Assembly (NCBI RefSeq): GCF_014218275.1
Contig: NZ_AP023213.1
Coordinates: 2,024,001-2,088,000 of the forward strand
DNA: 64,000 nt
Source: Citrifermentans bremense
GTDB lineage: Bacteria; Desulfobacterota; Desulfuromonadia; Geobacterales; Geobacteraceae
Direction: 5' to 3'
Made by a program: the position numbers and the translations under genes. Below the pieces are notes generated by a model, which had not been told where the DNA came from, did no database searches, and saw nothing but the letters and a program-made list of their open reading frames with translations. This document shows, one piece after another, positions 9,397 through 17,499 of this stretch (within the stretch, counting starts at the first letter, position 1; every line of letters begins with the position of its first letter).

Positions 9397-9434
9397 AAAA
9401 GGCCACTGGTTCCGGGACCAGTGGCCTTTTCTTT
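9397..9434. terminator. Very strong bidirectional hairpin terminator
   Basis: AAAAGGCCACTGGT (9397-9410) and ACCAGTGGCCTTTT (9417-9430) form a perfect 14-bp stem with a 6-nt loop; the A-run before it and the CTTTT after it give U-tracts on both strands. It lies about 295 bp after the hsp20 frame, farther than usual for that gene, so it may serve a short transcript between 9104 and 9396. Confidence 0.8.
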
Positions 9435-10127
9435 TGCATTGGCGTTGAGACGGGACACTTTCTACCAATCCGTCAGTGGAACCTTCCCCGGTGATGCCGT
9501 GCGGTGTTGGCGACCGTGCGGTTGACCCGGTTGCGGTTCCCCTTTTTGAGGCGGGTGAGAGGCCGCCTGGCGGATGAGACAAGTCGCGTTCAGCGTTGCC
9601 CGAATAACGCCAATCTTGTTGGTGCTCCGGGATACCGTGGCGGGAAGTATTGAGTTACTGACCTCAGTCGCAACATCGCCCGGTGAGGCGCTTCAGGCTT
9701 CCCTCTGCTGTATGAGGGCTTGCTCACCACGTCCGGAACCGGGAACATTTTGATAAGGAAAGGTAGTCAGGGACCCAACGGGATGCGCTACGAGTATCCC
9801 AGAGCTGCTCGCAGTGAATGCGAAACTTGTGTGCAAGTCTATCAACGTCGTTATGAGTGTCAAGATAGAGATGAGATTAAATTCATCTGATATAACTATG
9901 CGATAAATAGTTATTTTCCCTTTTGGGCCATTCGGCTCAACCGCAAATCATTTCAAACGCTTTGGCTGCCAAAAGCCAGGTAGACAGCAGTCTATTACAG
10001 CTCATGGCACAGCTTCTGGTATGACAGTTGCGAGGCAATAAACGTTGCAATCAGGTTCATGAAGTCGCGGGGCCAACACTCAGTGCCAGTGTAGCCGACA
10101 GCCAAGCAAGTCGCGAAAGGGGTAGTC
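9435..10127. other. Gene-free stretch, origin unknown
   Basis: About 690 bp between a strong terminator and the end of the hydrogenase operon. Short ORFs exist on both strands (for example the minus strand around 9310-9582), but none has family features or a convincing ribosome-binding site. Base composition falls from GC-rich (to about 9830) to AT-richer (about 9850-10000). I see no tRNA, rRNA or known riboswitch motif. A decayed mobile element or an unrecognised RNA are both possible. Confidence 0.4.
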
Positions 10128-11399
10128 TCAGGCTTTGAGCACGTGCACGGAGCAGGAGATGCAGGGGTCGTAGCATCTTATCATCCGTTCCAGTGCCATG
10201 GTCATCTTTTCCGTATCTTCACCTTCCATCCCACGCGCCAGCGCCAGCAGATCGCGCGCCATGGCCCCCTGGTTCAACGCCGTCGGGGTGACCACGTCGG
10301 CGTAGGTGCAGATGCCGTCTGCATCGAAGCCGTAGCTGTGGATCAGTAGGCCGCGGGGCGCTTCGCAGGCGGCGCTGCCGCTACCCTGGCACGGCACAGG
10401 GGTCACGTTGCCGAGCGCGCCTGGTGCTTGGTCGAGGAGACGGTCGATGAGTTCGAGGGCGCGCTCGGCGGCGTCGCAGAGCTCTATGGCCTGGGCGAGG
10501 CTGTTGCCCCGTATGTCTTTGTCGAGGATCTCGTGCTTCACCTCATCGAATATGGCCTGGGCCTGCGTGCTCAGGCTGACTCCGAGGCAAAGCCTGGCGA
10601 GCGACCCCACCGTGGCCTCTTTTCCCATCACCTTCGAGTATTTCGCGTTGGAGTACGGGAGGACGCTCTCTTCCACCGCTTCGCGGTATGCGGCGACGGC
10701 AAAAGAATTCCCCCCGCCCATCCGGCACCGGGCCGAGGTTACCTGACCGTTTTCGCATGGCTCCAGCGCCAGCGCGTTCGGGGACGGGAGCTCCGGGAAA
10801 GGGAAGGGGGTGCGGAACAGCCGGTAGGCTTCGCGGCAGGCAGGAATCACCGACAACAGCTCCTGGCGCAGGCGCAGCAGCTCCTTTTTTCCCACCTGCA
10901 GGCCCAGGCCGCCGAGCCGTATGTTGACGGGGTGGATCAGGCGGCCGCCGACCGTCTCCTGGATCATGTTGCCGACCCTCTTGACGGCAAGCCCAGTTTT
11001 GAGGAGTTCGGGCGCCTTCTGGGCCAGCCCGGTCAACCCCGGCACCCCCAGGAGATCCGGAAGCAGCAGGCAGTAAAGGTGCAGCGCGTGGTCCTGGATC
11101 ATCCCCCCCTGCATGATCAGCGCGCGGGTCAGGGCAGTCGCCTCGGAGACTTCGACGCCGAAGGCGTTCTCGACTGCCAGGAGCGCGGCCACCTTGTGCA
11201 CGGTCGAGCAGAGGGAGCAGATGCGGCAGACGATCTCCGGCACCTCGAGGTAGCTCTTGCCGACCAGCAGCGCCTCGAAGAGCCTCGGCGAGTCGGTCAG
11301 GCAAAGCTCGACCCGCTCCACGCGCGACCCCTCGCGGTAGACCTTGACGCTGCCGTGCCCCTCCACCCGGGTCAGGTTCAACTCAACGACGCTGCCCAT
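10128..11399 (-). CDS. hydA: NiFe hydrogenase large (alpha) subunit, group 3b-like
   Basis: 423 residues. It carries the Ni-Fe active site. The N-terminal ligand pair is C58-R-I-C61 (EIVCRICSLC) and the C-terminal pair is DPCISC (Cys413, Cys416). After His419 only four residues remain, the short tail removed by a maturation protease, as I recall for the Pyrococcus soluble hydrogenase I type. The start overlaps the small-subunit stop by 17 bp, so translation is probably coupled. It is the last of four genes encoding a cytosolic NAD(P)-linked enzyme that oxidises or evolves H2, in some relatives also reducing sulfur. No maturation protease or Hyp genes are in the window. Confidence 0.92.
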   Translation of the reverse strand: MGSVVELNLTRVEGHGSVKVYREGSRVERVELCLTDSPRLFEALLVGKSYLEVPEIVCRICSLCSTVHKVAALLAVENAFGVEVSEATALTRALIMQGGMIQDHALHLYCLLLPDLLGVPGLTGLAQKAPELLKTGLAVKRVGNMIQETVGGRLIHPVNIRLGGLGLQVGKKELLRLRQELLSVIPACREAYRLFRTPFPFPELPSPNALALEPCENGQVTSARCRMGGGNSFAVAAYREAVEESVLPYSNAKYSKVMGKEATVGSLARLCLGVSLSTQAQAIFDEVKHEILDKDIRGNSLAQAIELCDAAERALELIDRLLDQAPGALGNVTPVPCQGSGSAACEAPRGLLIHSYGFDADGICTYADVVTPTALNQGAMARDLLALARGMEGEDTEKMTMALERMIRCYDPCISCSVHVLKA

Positions 11400-12138
11400 A
11401 GTTCCACTCCGGTCTGAATCGTCTCAACCTGCGCTCGACCTCGTCCCTGCCGAAGCCGCGTTCAAGCAAAAGTTCCAGCTCCTGCGCCACGTTCGCTTCG
11501 CGCACGGGCCCGCGGCAACCCTCGCAGACGATCCCCGTAGCCGGGCAGCGCGCGTGGCACCCCCCCCGGATGACGGGGCCGAGGCAAAGCTCCTTTCGCT
11601 CCAACAGCAGGCAGAGATTCTCCCTGCTGCGGCACTCGGTGCAGACCGGGTAGGTCGCTAGCGGGGGAAGCGTCCCGGACAAAAGGGCTGAGAGCAGGGC
11701 GATGACCTCGTGCTTTTCCGGCGGACAGCCGGTGATGGAGAAGTCGACGCTGACGAAGTTCTCGAGGGGGGCAGGTGCGAAGCTTTCCCCTTTCTTCTCC
11801 CCCTTTCCGTAGACCGCCGCGACCAGTTCTTCCCTGACCGAGACCACATTGTTCATCGCGGCGACCCCGCCGAAGATGGCGCAGGTGCCGAGCGCCACCA
11901 AGAGACGGCTGGAGTTTCTGAGCCGGAACAGGTTGGCAAGGTCATGCGGGGTCGAGACGGCCCCCTCCACGATGGCCGCGGCGAAGGGCTCACCACCCTC
12001 GACGCTTTCCGCCATAGGAAAGGAGACCAGCTCGAAACGGGCCGCGACCTCGGCCAGATCCTCCTCGCAGTTGAGAAGTGTCAGCTGGCACCCTGAGCAG
12101 GCGGTGAGCCCGGCTATGGCGAGCCTTGGGCGGTTCAT
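11383..12138 (-). CDS. hydD: NiFe hydrogenase small (delta) subunit
   Basis: 251 residues from the ATG at 12136-12138, which overlaps the TGA of the preceding gene (ATGA). It carries the Fe-S clusters that pass electrons between the Ni-Fe site and the flavin subunit. The proximal-cluster start motif LTACSGCQLTLLN is clear, followed by GTCAIFGG and ITGCPPEKHEV, all typical of group 3 small subunits. The C-terminal part has CTECRSRENLC and then a dense Cys run (CHARCPATGIVCEGC) that probably holds the further [4Fe-4S] clusters. There is no signal peptide, consistent with a cytosolic enzyme. The longest ORF extends upstream to 12342, but that part overlaps the flavin subunit and is not coding here. 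Confidence 0.92.
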   Translation of the reverse strand: MNRPRLAIAGLTACSGCQLTLLNCEEDLAEVAARFELVSFPMAESVEGGEPFAAAIVEGAVSTPHDLANLFRLRNSSRLLVALGTCAIFGGVAAMNNVVSVREELVAAVYGKGEKKGESFAPAPLENFVSVDFSITGCPPEKHEVIALLSALLSGTLPPLATYPVCTECRSRENLCLLLERKELCLGPVIRGGCHARCPATGIVCEGCRGPVREANVAQELELLLERGFGRDEVERRLRRFRPEWNYGQRR

Positions 12139-12986
12139 AGCGCCTCCGGTATCTGTTTCAGGTCGCTCAGAGGGAAGACCGGCCCGTCCAGGCAGCAAAG
12201 TTTCTGCCCCAGCGCGCAGTGGCAGCAGCGCCCGATGCCGCAGCGCATCCTGCGCTCCAGGCTCAAAAGGATCCGCTGCGGCGCCACCCCGGCCGCCTCC
12301 AGGTCGGCCCCCAGGCAGCGGTAGAGCGCGGGGGGGCCGCATACCGCCGCGTAGCTGTTGGCGGCATCGAAACTGAACCCCCTCAAGAGGTCGGGGAGAA
12401 GCCCGACGGCGCAGGAGAAACCTCCACAGGGCTCTTGGGGCGCGAAGTCGACCGTCAGGTAGAGACGCAGCCCGCGGCGTGCTGCGAACTCGGCCAGTTC
12501 TTCTCGAAAGAGCATCAGCTTCGGCTGCTTGGCGCCGTACATCAGCGTGATCTCCCCGAAGCGGTCGCTGTTGCGCAGAAGGTGCATCAGCAGGGAGCGC
12601 AAGGGCGCGATGCCGAGCCCCCCTGCCAGGAGCAGTACCGGGTGCCCCTCCATTTCAGGGAGCGGAAACCCGGTGCCGAATGGGCCGCGAAGACCGAGCC
12701 GGGCTCCCTCCGGCGCCTGGTGCAGCGCTTGGGTCACGTGCCCCACACGGCGCACGCAAAGATCCACTGTGCCGTCTTTTTGTGGGAGGTCTGCGGGGGA
12801 GATGGGGATTTCGCCCGCCCCGGGAACGGAGAGCTGGACGAACTGCCCGGGTGTGAAGCTTGAGAGGAGGGGTAACGCCGCATCTTCCGGGGCGACAGTG
12901 AAGAGGGCTGTGTCCTCACTGAGGTCGAGCCGCCGTAAAAGCCGGGCTGCGAAGGGGGTGTCCGAATGATTCTCTCTGGCGGTCAT
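12135..12986 (-). CDS. hydG: Hydrogenase FAD/NAD(P)-binding (gamma) subunit
   Basis: 283 residues from the ATG at 12984-12986, sharing ATGA with the stop of hydB. It belongs to the ferredoxin-NADP reductase superfamily that links the hydrogenase to NAD(P)H. Visible parts are a FAD-binding barrel (FTPGQFVQLSVPG; GLRGPFGTGF), the NAD-binding GGLGIAPLRSLL motif, a CGPP segment and a C-terminal Cys cluster (MRCGIGRCCHCALG) for the [2Fe-2S] centre, as in dihydroorotate dehydrogenase electron-transfer subunits. It is the second gene of the operon. The longest ORF in this frame reaches 13397, but the extension overlaps hydB antisense-like sequence and is discarded. Confidence 0.92.
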   Translation of the reverse strand: MTARENHSDTPFAARLLRRLDLSEDTALFTVAPEDAALPLLSSFTPGQFVQLSVPGAGEIPISPADLPQKDGTVDLCVRRVGHVTQALHQAPEGARLGLRGPFGTGFPLPEMEGHPVLLLAGGLGIAPLRSLLMHLLRNSDRFGEITLMYGAKQPKLMLFREELAEFAARRGLRLYLTVDFAPQEPCGGFSCAVGLLPDLLRGFSFDAANSYAAVCGPPALYRCLGADLEAAGVAPQRILLSLERRMRCGIGRCCHCALGQKLCCLDGPVFPLSDLKQIPEAL

Positions 12987-13960
12987 GGCGTGCTCCGGCA
13001 GGCGGTGGGGGCATCCTGGAACAGCTCGCGCAGGTCGATGTGCACCGGGCAAAATTCCTTGCAGCGGCCGCAACCCACGCAGGAGGTCATGCCGGTCAGC
13101 GGCGTGAAGCCGCAGTACTTGTGCAGGAAGCGATAGCGCAGCCGCTCCAGGCGGGTGGCCCGGAAGTTCCCACCTGCCACTTCGCCGTGGGTTACGAAGA
13201 GGCAGTTGTCCCACTCGCGCACCCTGGTACCCCCACCGGAAAGAGAAGGGTATTCCCTCACGTCGAAGCAGTAGCAGGTGGGGCAGCAGACCGAACAGGC
13301 GCCGCAGGAAACGCAGGTTTCCTCGAATTTGTGCCAAAGCGGATGGTCGGAAAAACGCAGCTGCGGGTCCTGCGGGAGAACGTTGCACGACCCGCACGGT
13401 GCCGGCTCCATCTCCTCAGCCGTTTCGGCCATAAACTCCGCCGCAGCTGCGCTTATCGCCTCTCCCTTTGCGCTGTGTGCGCTGAGGCTATAGCCATCTT
13501 CTTTTGCCTGCAGGAAAAGGTCGCAGGCCGCACTTGCGCGCGGACCTGAGCAGAAACAGAAATCGTCCGGCTGGCAGGAGATGCCGATTAGGGTAACGCT
13601 TGCGCGCCGGGCCGAGTAGCAGGGGTCCGGCTGCTCGTTGAGAAAAACCTGGTCCAGATACGCGATCCCGTCCAAATCGCAGGGATGAACGCCGAAAAGG
13701 ACGGTCTCGGAGCCGTGCGTGATCGCCTGCCGGTAACTTCCCTTTTGGTATTGCAGGAGCTCTTCCCTGAATGGAAAGAGGTATTTCTTGGGCGGGATCT
13801 GGGTTCTCGAGTAGTTAAGCTGCAGCTCCGAGGTTGAGGCGAGAGGCGCAAAGCAGAGGACGCCGTGCTCGTTGAGCATAGGTCCATGCAGTTCGCCGAA
13901 GGCGCGAAGGAGTTCCAGGAAGTGAGGCAAATGTGTGTTTTTTAACGTTGTTTTTGCCAA
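12983..13960 (-). CDS. hydB: Hydrogenase 4Fe-4S (beta) subunit
   Basis: 325 residues, first gene of the hydrogenase operon. It starts at a TTG (13958-13960) with GGAGGG 5 bp upstream; no ATG fits. The C-terminal part has two ferredoxin motifs, CVSCGACSVCCPTC and CVGCGRCKEFCPVH, for two [4Fe-4S] clusters; the middle has further Cys groups (PCGSCN; CQPDDFCFC). This is the sulfhydrogenase beta/anaerobic sulfite-reductase-A-like family that moves electrons between the flavin subunit and the NiFe dimer. Gene order beta-gamma-delta-alpha with overlaps is the order known for group 3b enzymes. No promoter is obvious in the roughly 140 bp to the next gene. Confidence 0.92.
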   Translation of the reverse strand: MAKTTLKNTHLPHFLELLRAFGELHGPMLNEHGVLCFAPLASTSELQLNYSRTQIPPKKYLFPFREELLQYQKGSYRQAITHGSETVLFGVHPCDLDGIAYLDQVFLNEQPDPCYSARRASVTLIGISCQPDDFCFCSGPRASAACDLFLQAKEDGYSLSAHSAKGEAISAAAAEFMAETAEEMEPAPCGSCNVLPQDPQLRFSDHPLWHKFEETCVSCGACSVCCPTCYCFDVREYPSLSGGGTRVREWDNCLFVTHGEVAGGNFRATRLERLRYRFLHKYCGFTPLTGMTSCVGCGRCKEFCPVHIDLRELFQDAPTACRSTP

Positions 13961-14102
13961 TTTTCCCTCCGGACCGACAAAGCACTATTCTACCGGGGAG
14001 GCGGCGGATGGCAAGCGGCGGGAGAAGGGAGAGGGGTGGGGAAAAAGGCAGAGCCTGTAAGAATTTTTGACTTGGAACTACTTAGATGTTAGAGAGATGT
14101 AC

Positions 14103-14864
14103 ATGAAAGAGATGATCGACTACCACTGCCACCTGCTTCCCGCCCTCGACGACGGAGCCACTGACCTCGACGAGTCCCTGAATATGGCCCGCATCCTCCA
14201 CCAGTTCGGCTTTTCCACCGTTTACTGCACCCCACATCTGATCAGTGGCTGCTACGAGAACGACCCGCCGCGGGTGGGGCGCGCCACGCAGATCCTGCAA
14301 TGCCTGCTGAACGAAGCCGGCATCCCGCTGAAGCTTATGCCCGGGTGCGAGCACTATCTGGACGAGTCCCTCCCCGGGCGGCTCAGCGGCGCCTTCACCA
14401 TCGGAGCGGAGAAAAGAATCCTCGTGGAAGTCCCGTTCCGGTCCGGCCCGGAACTGTTGCGCCCGATGGTCGACGCCTTTACCCGACTGGGCCTGAGACC
14501 GCTCATAGCCCATCCCGAAAGGTGCCGCGCCTTCGAGCCCGCAGTCGCGGAGCACGGTTTGCGCGGAGCTCTCTCCGTCATGCTTGGACGTCAACCTGCA
14601 GTGGATTTCGAGGAGTGGGAGGTGGCCGCGATGCTGCAGTGTGGTTGCCTGTTCCAGGGGAACCTGGGTAGCTTTGCCGGGTTTTACGGCAGCGAGATCA
14701 GGGAGCGGGCGCTGCTGTTCCTGCGCCACGGCGTCTATGCCTGCATCGGAAGCGATGCCCACAGTTCTGCGAACCTGCAGCGGATGCTCGATGCCGGTTT
14801 TGCCGCCGTCGCATCCGAAGTAGGAACAGATGCCGCGTGGGGACTTTTCAGGGCTGTCCTTTAG
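14103..14864 (+). CDS. PHP-domain protein tyrosine phosphatase (CpsB/CapC/YwqE type)
   Basis: About 253 residues. The PHP metal-binding motif DYHCHLLPALDDGA is near the N-terminus, and further His/Asp ligands are seen in CTPHLIS, CEHYLDE, IAHPERCR and IGSDAHSS. This family dephosphorylates bacterial tyrosine kinases that control capsule/exopolysaccharide export. The start is uncertain: in-frame codons are TTG 14067, ATG 14097, ATG 14103 and ATG 14112; 14103 is preferred because AGAGAG lies about 6 bp upstream and the family normally begins close to the DxHxH motif. No kinase or polysaccharide genes are adjacent, so the partner is unknown. Confidence 0.82.
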   Translation: MKEMIDYHCHLLPALDDGATDLDESLNMARILHQFGFSTVYCTPHLISGCYENDPPRVGRATQILQCLLNEAGIPLKLMPGCEHYLDESLPGRLSGAFTIGAEKRILVEVPFRSGPELLRPMVDAFTRLGLRPLIAHPERCRAFEPAVAEHGLRGALSVMLGRQPAVDFEEWEVAAMLQCGCLFQGNLGSFAGFYGSEIRERALLFLRHGVYACIGSDAHSSANLQRMLDAGFAAVASEVGTDAAWGLFRAVL

Positions 14865-14906
14865 TCCAGCCGGCTCGGCGCTTCGGCCCATCTCTCCCAC
14901 ACAGTA

Positions 14907-14940
14907 AAAGAGCCCCTGCTGCCAGGGGCTCTTTCTTTTT
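14907..14940. terminator. Bidirectional terminator between convergent genes
   Basis: AAAGAGCCCCTG (14907-14918) and CAGGGGCTCTTT (14923-14934) form a perfect 12-bp stem with a CTGC loop; T-rich tails lie on both strands. It serves the PHP phosphatase gene and mnmA. Confidence 0.9.
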
Positions 14941-14966
14941 TCACGGCCAGTTTCTCCCCCAGCTGA

Positions 14967-16046
14967 CTACTCTATCCAGCCGCCGCCGATGACTTTCTCG
15001 CCCTGGTACAGGACGACCGCCTGCCCCGGGGTTACGGCGCGCTGCGGGGTTTCGAAATCCACCTGCATGCGTCCATTTTCGAGGAGCCGGGCCGAGCAGG
15101 GGACTGGCTTCATCCGGTAGCGGATGCTGCAGCTGCCATGAAATGTGCCGCTTATCGGCTTGTCCGTCCAGGTGAGCTCGCCGGCGACGAGGCCAGCGGT
15201 CTTCAATTCTTCCTCCGAACCCACGACGACCTGTGAGCTTGCGCCGTCTACCGCGGTGACGTAGAGGGGCTCCTTCCAGGCGATCCCCAGGCCGCGTCTT
15301 TGCCCTATGGTGTACTTGTGGATGCCGCTGTGGCTTCCGAGCCTGTTGCCGCTTCGGTCCACGATGTCGCCCTCCTTGGGCGTCACTCCGGATTCTTCCA
15401 GGAACCTGACGTAGTCGTTGTCGGGGATGAAGCAGATCTCCTGGCTTTCCTGCTTTTGGGCCACCGGAAGGTTGAACCGGGCCGCGTGCTCCCGTACCAC
15501 GCGCTTCTCCAGGTTACCTACCGGGAAGATGATGCGGGAGAGCTGCTCCTGGTTCATCCCGAACAGGAAGTAGCTCTGGTCCTTGCCGGGGTCGAGCCCC
15601 TTGAGCAGGCGGTAGATCCCTTCGCCGTCCCTTTCGATGCGTGCGTAGTGTCCGGTGGCGAGGAGATCCGCGCCAAAGGAGGCGGCCATCTCCAAAAGCA
15701 GGCCGAACTTGATCCTTTCGTTGCAGCGGGCGCAGGGGTTGGGGGTCCTGCCCGCGGCGTACTCGGCTGTGAAGTTGTCGATCACCAGCTCCTTGAAACG
15801 CTCCCTCAGGTCGATGACCTCGAACGGGATGCCGAGCCTCTTGGCTACCCTCGCCGCGTCCATGACGTCGGTGAGCGAGCAGCAGGTTTTCCCGCCGCTC
15901 GGGGTCGATTCAGGGCGCTCGTAAAGCTGCAAAGAGACCCCCATGACGTCGTGCCCCTGTTCCTTCAAGAGGGCGGCGGTAACCGATGAATCGACCCCGC
16001 CGCTCATCGCCACCAATATCCGTTTTTTCCTTTCCTTGTCGCTCAT
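14967..16046 (-). CDS. mnmA: tRNA-specific 2-thiouridylase
   Basis: 359 residues, standard length. It adds sulfur to U34 of tRNA Lys, Glu and Gln. The PP-loop SGGVDSS spans residues 15-21; Cys105 (NPCARC) and Cys205 (SQEICF) form the catalytic pair; the ATGHYAR and GKDQSYFLF segments bind tRNA/ATP. The C-terminal beta-barrel domain ends normally (VVLYQGEKVIGGG). The ATG is at 16044-16046. The next gene upstream on this strand is a TusA-like protein; TusA feeds sulfur to MnmA in E. coli, but here that gene belongs more naturally with the sulfite-reductase cluster. Confidence 0.96.
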   Translation of the reverse strand: MSDKERKKRILVAMSGGVDSSVTAALLKEQGHDVMGVSLQLYERPESTPSGGKTCCSLTDVMDAARVAKRLGIPFEVIDLRERFKELVIDNFTAEYAAGRTPNPCARCNERIKFGLLLEMAASFGADLLATGHYARIERDGEGIYRLLKGLDPGKDQSYFLFGMNQEQLSRIIFPVGNLEKRVVREHAARFNLPVAQKQESQEICFIPDNDYVRFLEESGVTPKEGDIVDRSGNRLGSHSGIHKYTIGQRRGLGIAWKEPLYVTAVDGASSQVVVGSEEELKTAGLVAGELTWTDKPISGTFHGSCSIRYRMKPVPCSARLLENGRMQVDFETPQRAVTPGQAVVLYQGEKVIGGGWIE

Positions 16047-16144
16047 CCTTTAAAGCTTCTCCCGAGCTGCAGCTGGATAACCAGCTGCGATAATTGCTCC
16101 CCCCTCATCCCCTTCGAATCTGTTCAGTTGCCGTTTCCTTAAAT

Positions 16145-16369
16145 TCAGTCGTCGCCTTTTTCGAGGGTCAGGACGTAGTAGCCGTCCACCTCTTTGAGCC
16201 CGAGGAGCTTGTGCCCCTCGTCCTTGAGGCTGCGGGGGACGTTTTTGACCGGCTCGCCATCGTCCAGGAGAAACTCCACAGTGGTGCCGGTTTCGATGTC
16301 TTCCAGCTCCAGCTTGGCCTTCACGAAATTGGTGGGGCAGGAGACGCCGCGTAAATCTATGGTTTCCAT
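16145..16369 (-). CDS. tusA: TusA-family sulfur carrier/transferase
   Basis: 74 residues, normal for TusA/SirA. The conserved N-terminus DLRGVSCPTNFVKAK has the persulfide Cys11 in the CP motif. AAGGAGA precedes the ATG at 16367-16369. Such proteins pass persulfide sulfur between enzymes. It follows the sulfite reductase by 54 bp and is the last gene of the sulfur-carrier operon; in the Wolinella thiocarboxylate pathway, as I recall it, a TusA-type gene occupies the same cluster. It might donate sulfur to the ThiS-like carrier or to MnmA; the sequence does not decide. Confidence 0.88.
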   Translation of the reverse strand: METIDLRGVSCPTNFVKAKLELEDIETGTTVEFLLDDGEPVKNVPRSLKDEGHKLLGLKEVDGYYVLTLEKGDD

Positions 16370-16423
16370 TTTCTCTCCTTCAAAAGTCCAAAACGCGTCC
16401 CGGGCGGGGGAGCAGGATACCGC

Positions 16424-17371
16424 TTACCAGGGCTTGCCCAGCGGCAGTTGGGTGTTGATGATCTGCGGGTCAAGGGTGCTTGCCACCACGACCTCGGGGA
16501 AACCTTGGCGCAGGTGGTCGAGAAGCGACCGGTTTCCTTCGCGCAGGATGATATCGCCGATGCGGACCCTTCCCGCACCTTCGGCTTTTTCCTGGTACCA
16601 GGCAAGGACCGACCCGATGAAGTCGACCACCCGCTCCTCGGGGAGGAAGGTGGCGTACACCGTTCCGACCAGCGGGCGCCGTCCCCACTTGCCGCCGATG
16701 CGCGCGGTATACCCTTTCTTTTCCGTCTTCCAGGCGTTGGTCGGGCAGACCTTGATGCAGTCGCCGCAGTAGATGCATTTGGCGTCGTCGAAGACAGGCT
16801 TGTCATCGGCGCCCATGCTGAGCGCCCCCTCGGTGCAGGACTTGGCGCAGAGGCCGCAGCCGATGCAGTCCGAGGCGTCGAGCGCAGGCCAGACGGCCCC
16901 CTGGAGGCCGACGTCGTTGGTGGCGGATTTGGGGCAGTCGAAGGGGCAGCCCGCGAAGCCGACCTTGAACTTGTGATGCCCTGTGGCGGTGCCGAAGAGC
17001 TTCTCGTCGACCTCCAGCGCCGATTTCTGGGTGTCGACCAGGCCGTTTGGGTTGTACTCGCAGCCGCCGCAGGCGGTGGGGACCCGGACCCGCGCGCCGC
17101 AGGAGGCGACCTTCTGCTGCTCTTCGCCAAGCTCGGCCACCACCGCGTCGAAATCGGTGAATTTGATGTTGATCAGCTCGATGGACTGGCGCACCGAGAG
17201 GTGGACGTACCCCTTGCCGTATTTCTGCGCCACGTTGGCGATCTTCGCCAGACGGTCCACCGACATCCTGCCGCCGGGGACGCGCAGCCGCACGGTGAAC
17301 ATGTCTTTGCCGCGCTCCTTGATGAAGCCGCCGGCCTTGAGGTTCTTCAGGTCTATTTTCTGGTCTGCCAC
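16424..17371 (-). CDS. Small sirohaem sulfite/nitrite reductase with ferredoxin insert
   Basis: 315 residues, single-repeat member of the sirohaem-[4Fe-4S] reductase family. After an N-terminal ferredoxin-like half domain (FTVRLRVPGG, then HLSVRQSIEL) come the cluster ligands: the Cys pairs around VPTACGGCEYN and AGCPFDCPKSATND. Between them and the C-terminus sit two ferredoxin motifs, CIGCGLCAKSC and CIYCGDCIKVC. It most likely reduces sulfite to sulfide for assimilation, given the metY/hcy neighbours; a dissimilatory role is less likely without dsrC or dsrMK nearby. The start is a GTG (17369-17371) with AGGAGA upstream. It is separated from hcyD by a repeat-containing 128-bp spacer. Confidence 0.87.
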   Translation of the reverse strand: MADQKIDLKNLKAGGFIKERGKDMFTVRLRVPGGRMSVDRLAKIANVAQKYGKGYVHLSVRQSIELINIKFTDFDAVVAELGEEQQKVASCGARVRVPTACGGCEYNPNGLVDTQKSALEVDEKLFGTATGHHKFKVGFAGCPFDCPKSATNDVGLQGAVWPALDASDCIGCGLCAKSCTEGALSMGADDKPVFDDAKCIYCGDCIKVCPTNAWKTEKKGYTARIGGKWGRRPLVGTVYATFLPEERVVDFIGSVLAWYQEKAEGAGRVRIGDIILREGNRSLLDHLRQGFPEVVVASTLDPQIINTQLPLGKPW

Positions 17372-17420
17372 GAGTCTCTCCTAAATTTCAAAGCAATGCC
17401 TGAACTAGCGCGAGGTAACA

Positions 17421-17485
17421 GCGGGGAACCACAGCTTTTTCTCTGTGACCGCAACTGTTTTTCCCCCGGGACCTCTGTGTTCCGC
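17421..17485. repeat. Small inverted repeat related to the 3371-3494 element
   Basis: GCGGGGAACCACAG (17421-17434) faces CTCTGTGTTCCGC (17473-17485). The right arm matches the right arm of the 3371-3494 element (CTCTGTGATCCGCC), so both seem to be one dispersed family. It lies in the spacer between hcyD and the sulfite reductase. Confidence 0.55.
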
Positions 17486-17499
17486 TTTGGCTTGTGTTT

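Noticed and set aside
14067-14102. Upstream TTG start of the PHP phosphatase
   Set aside because: No Shine-Dalgarno before it, and the added residues do not resemble the family's N-terminus.
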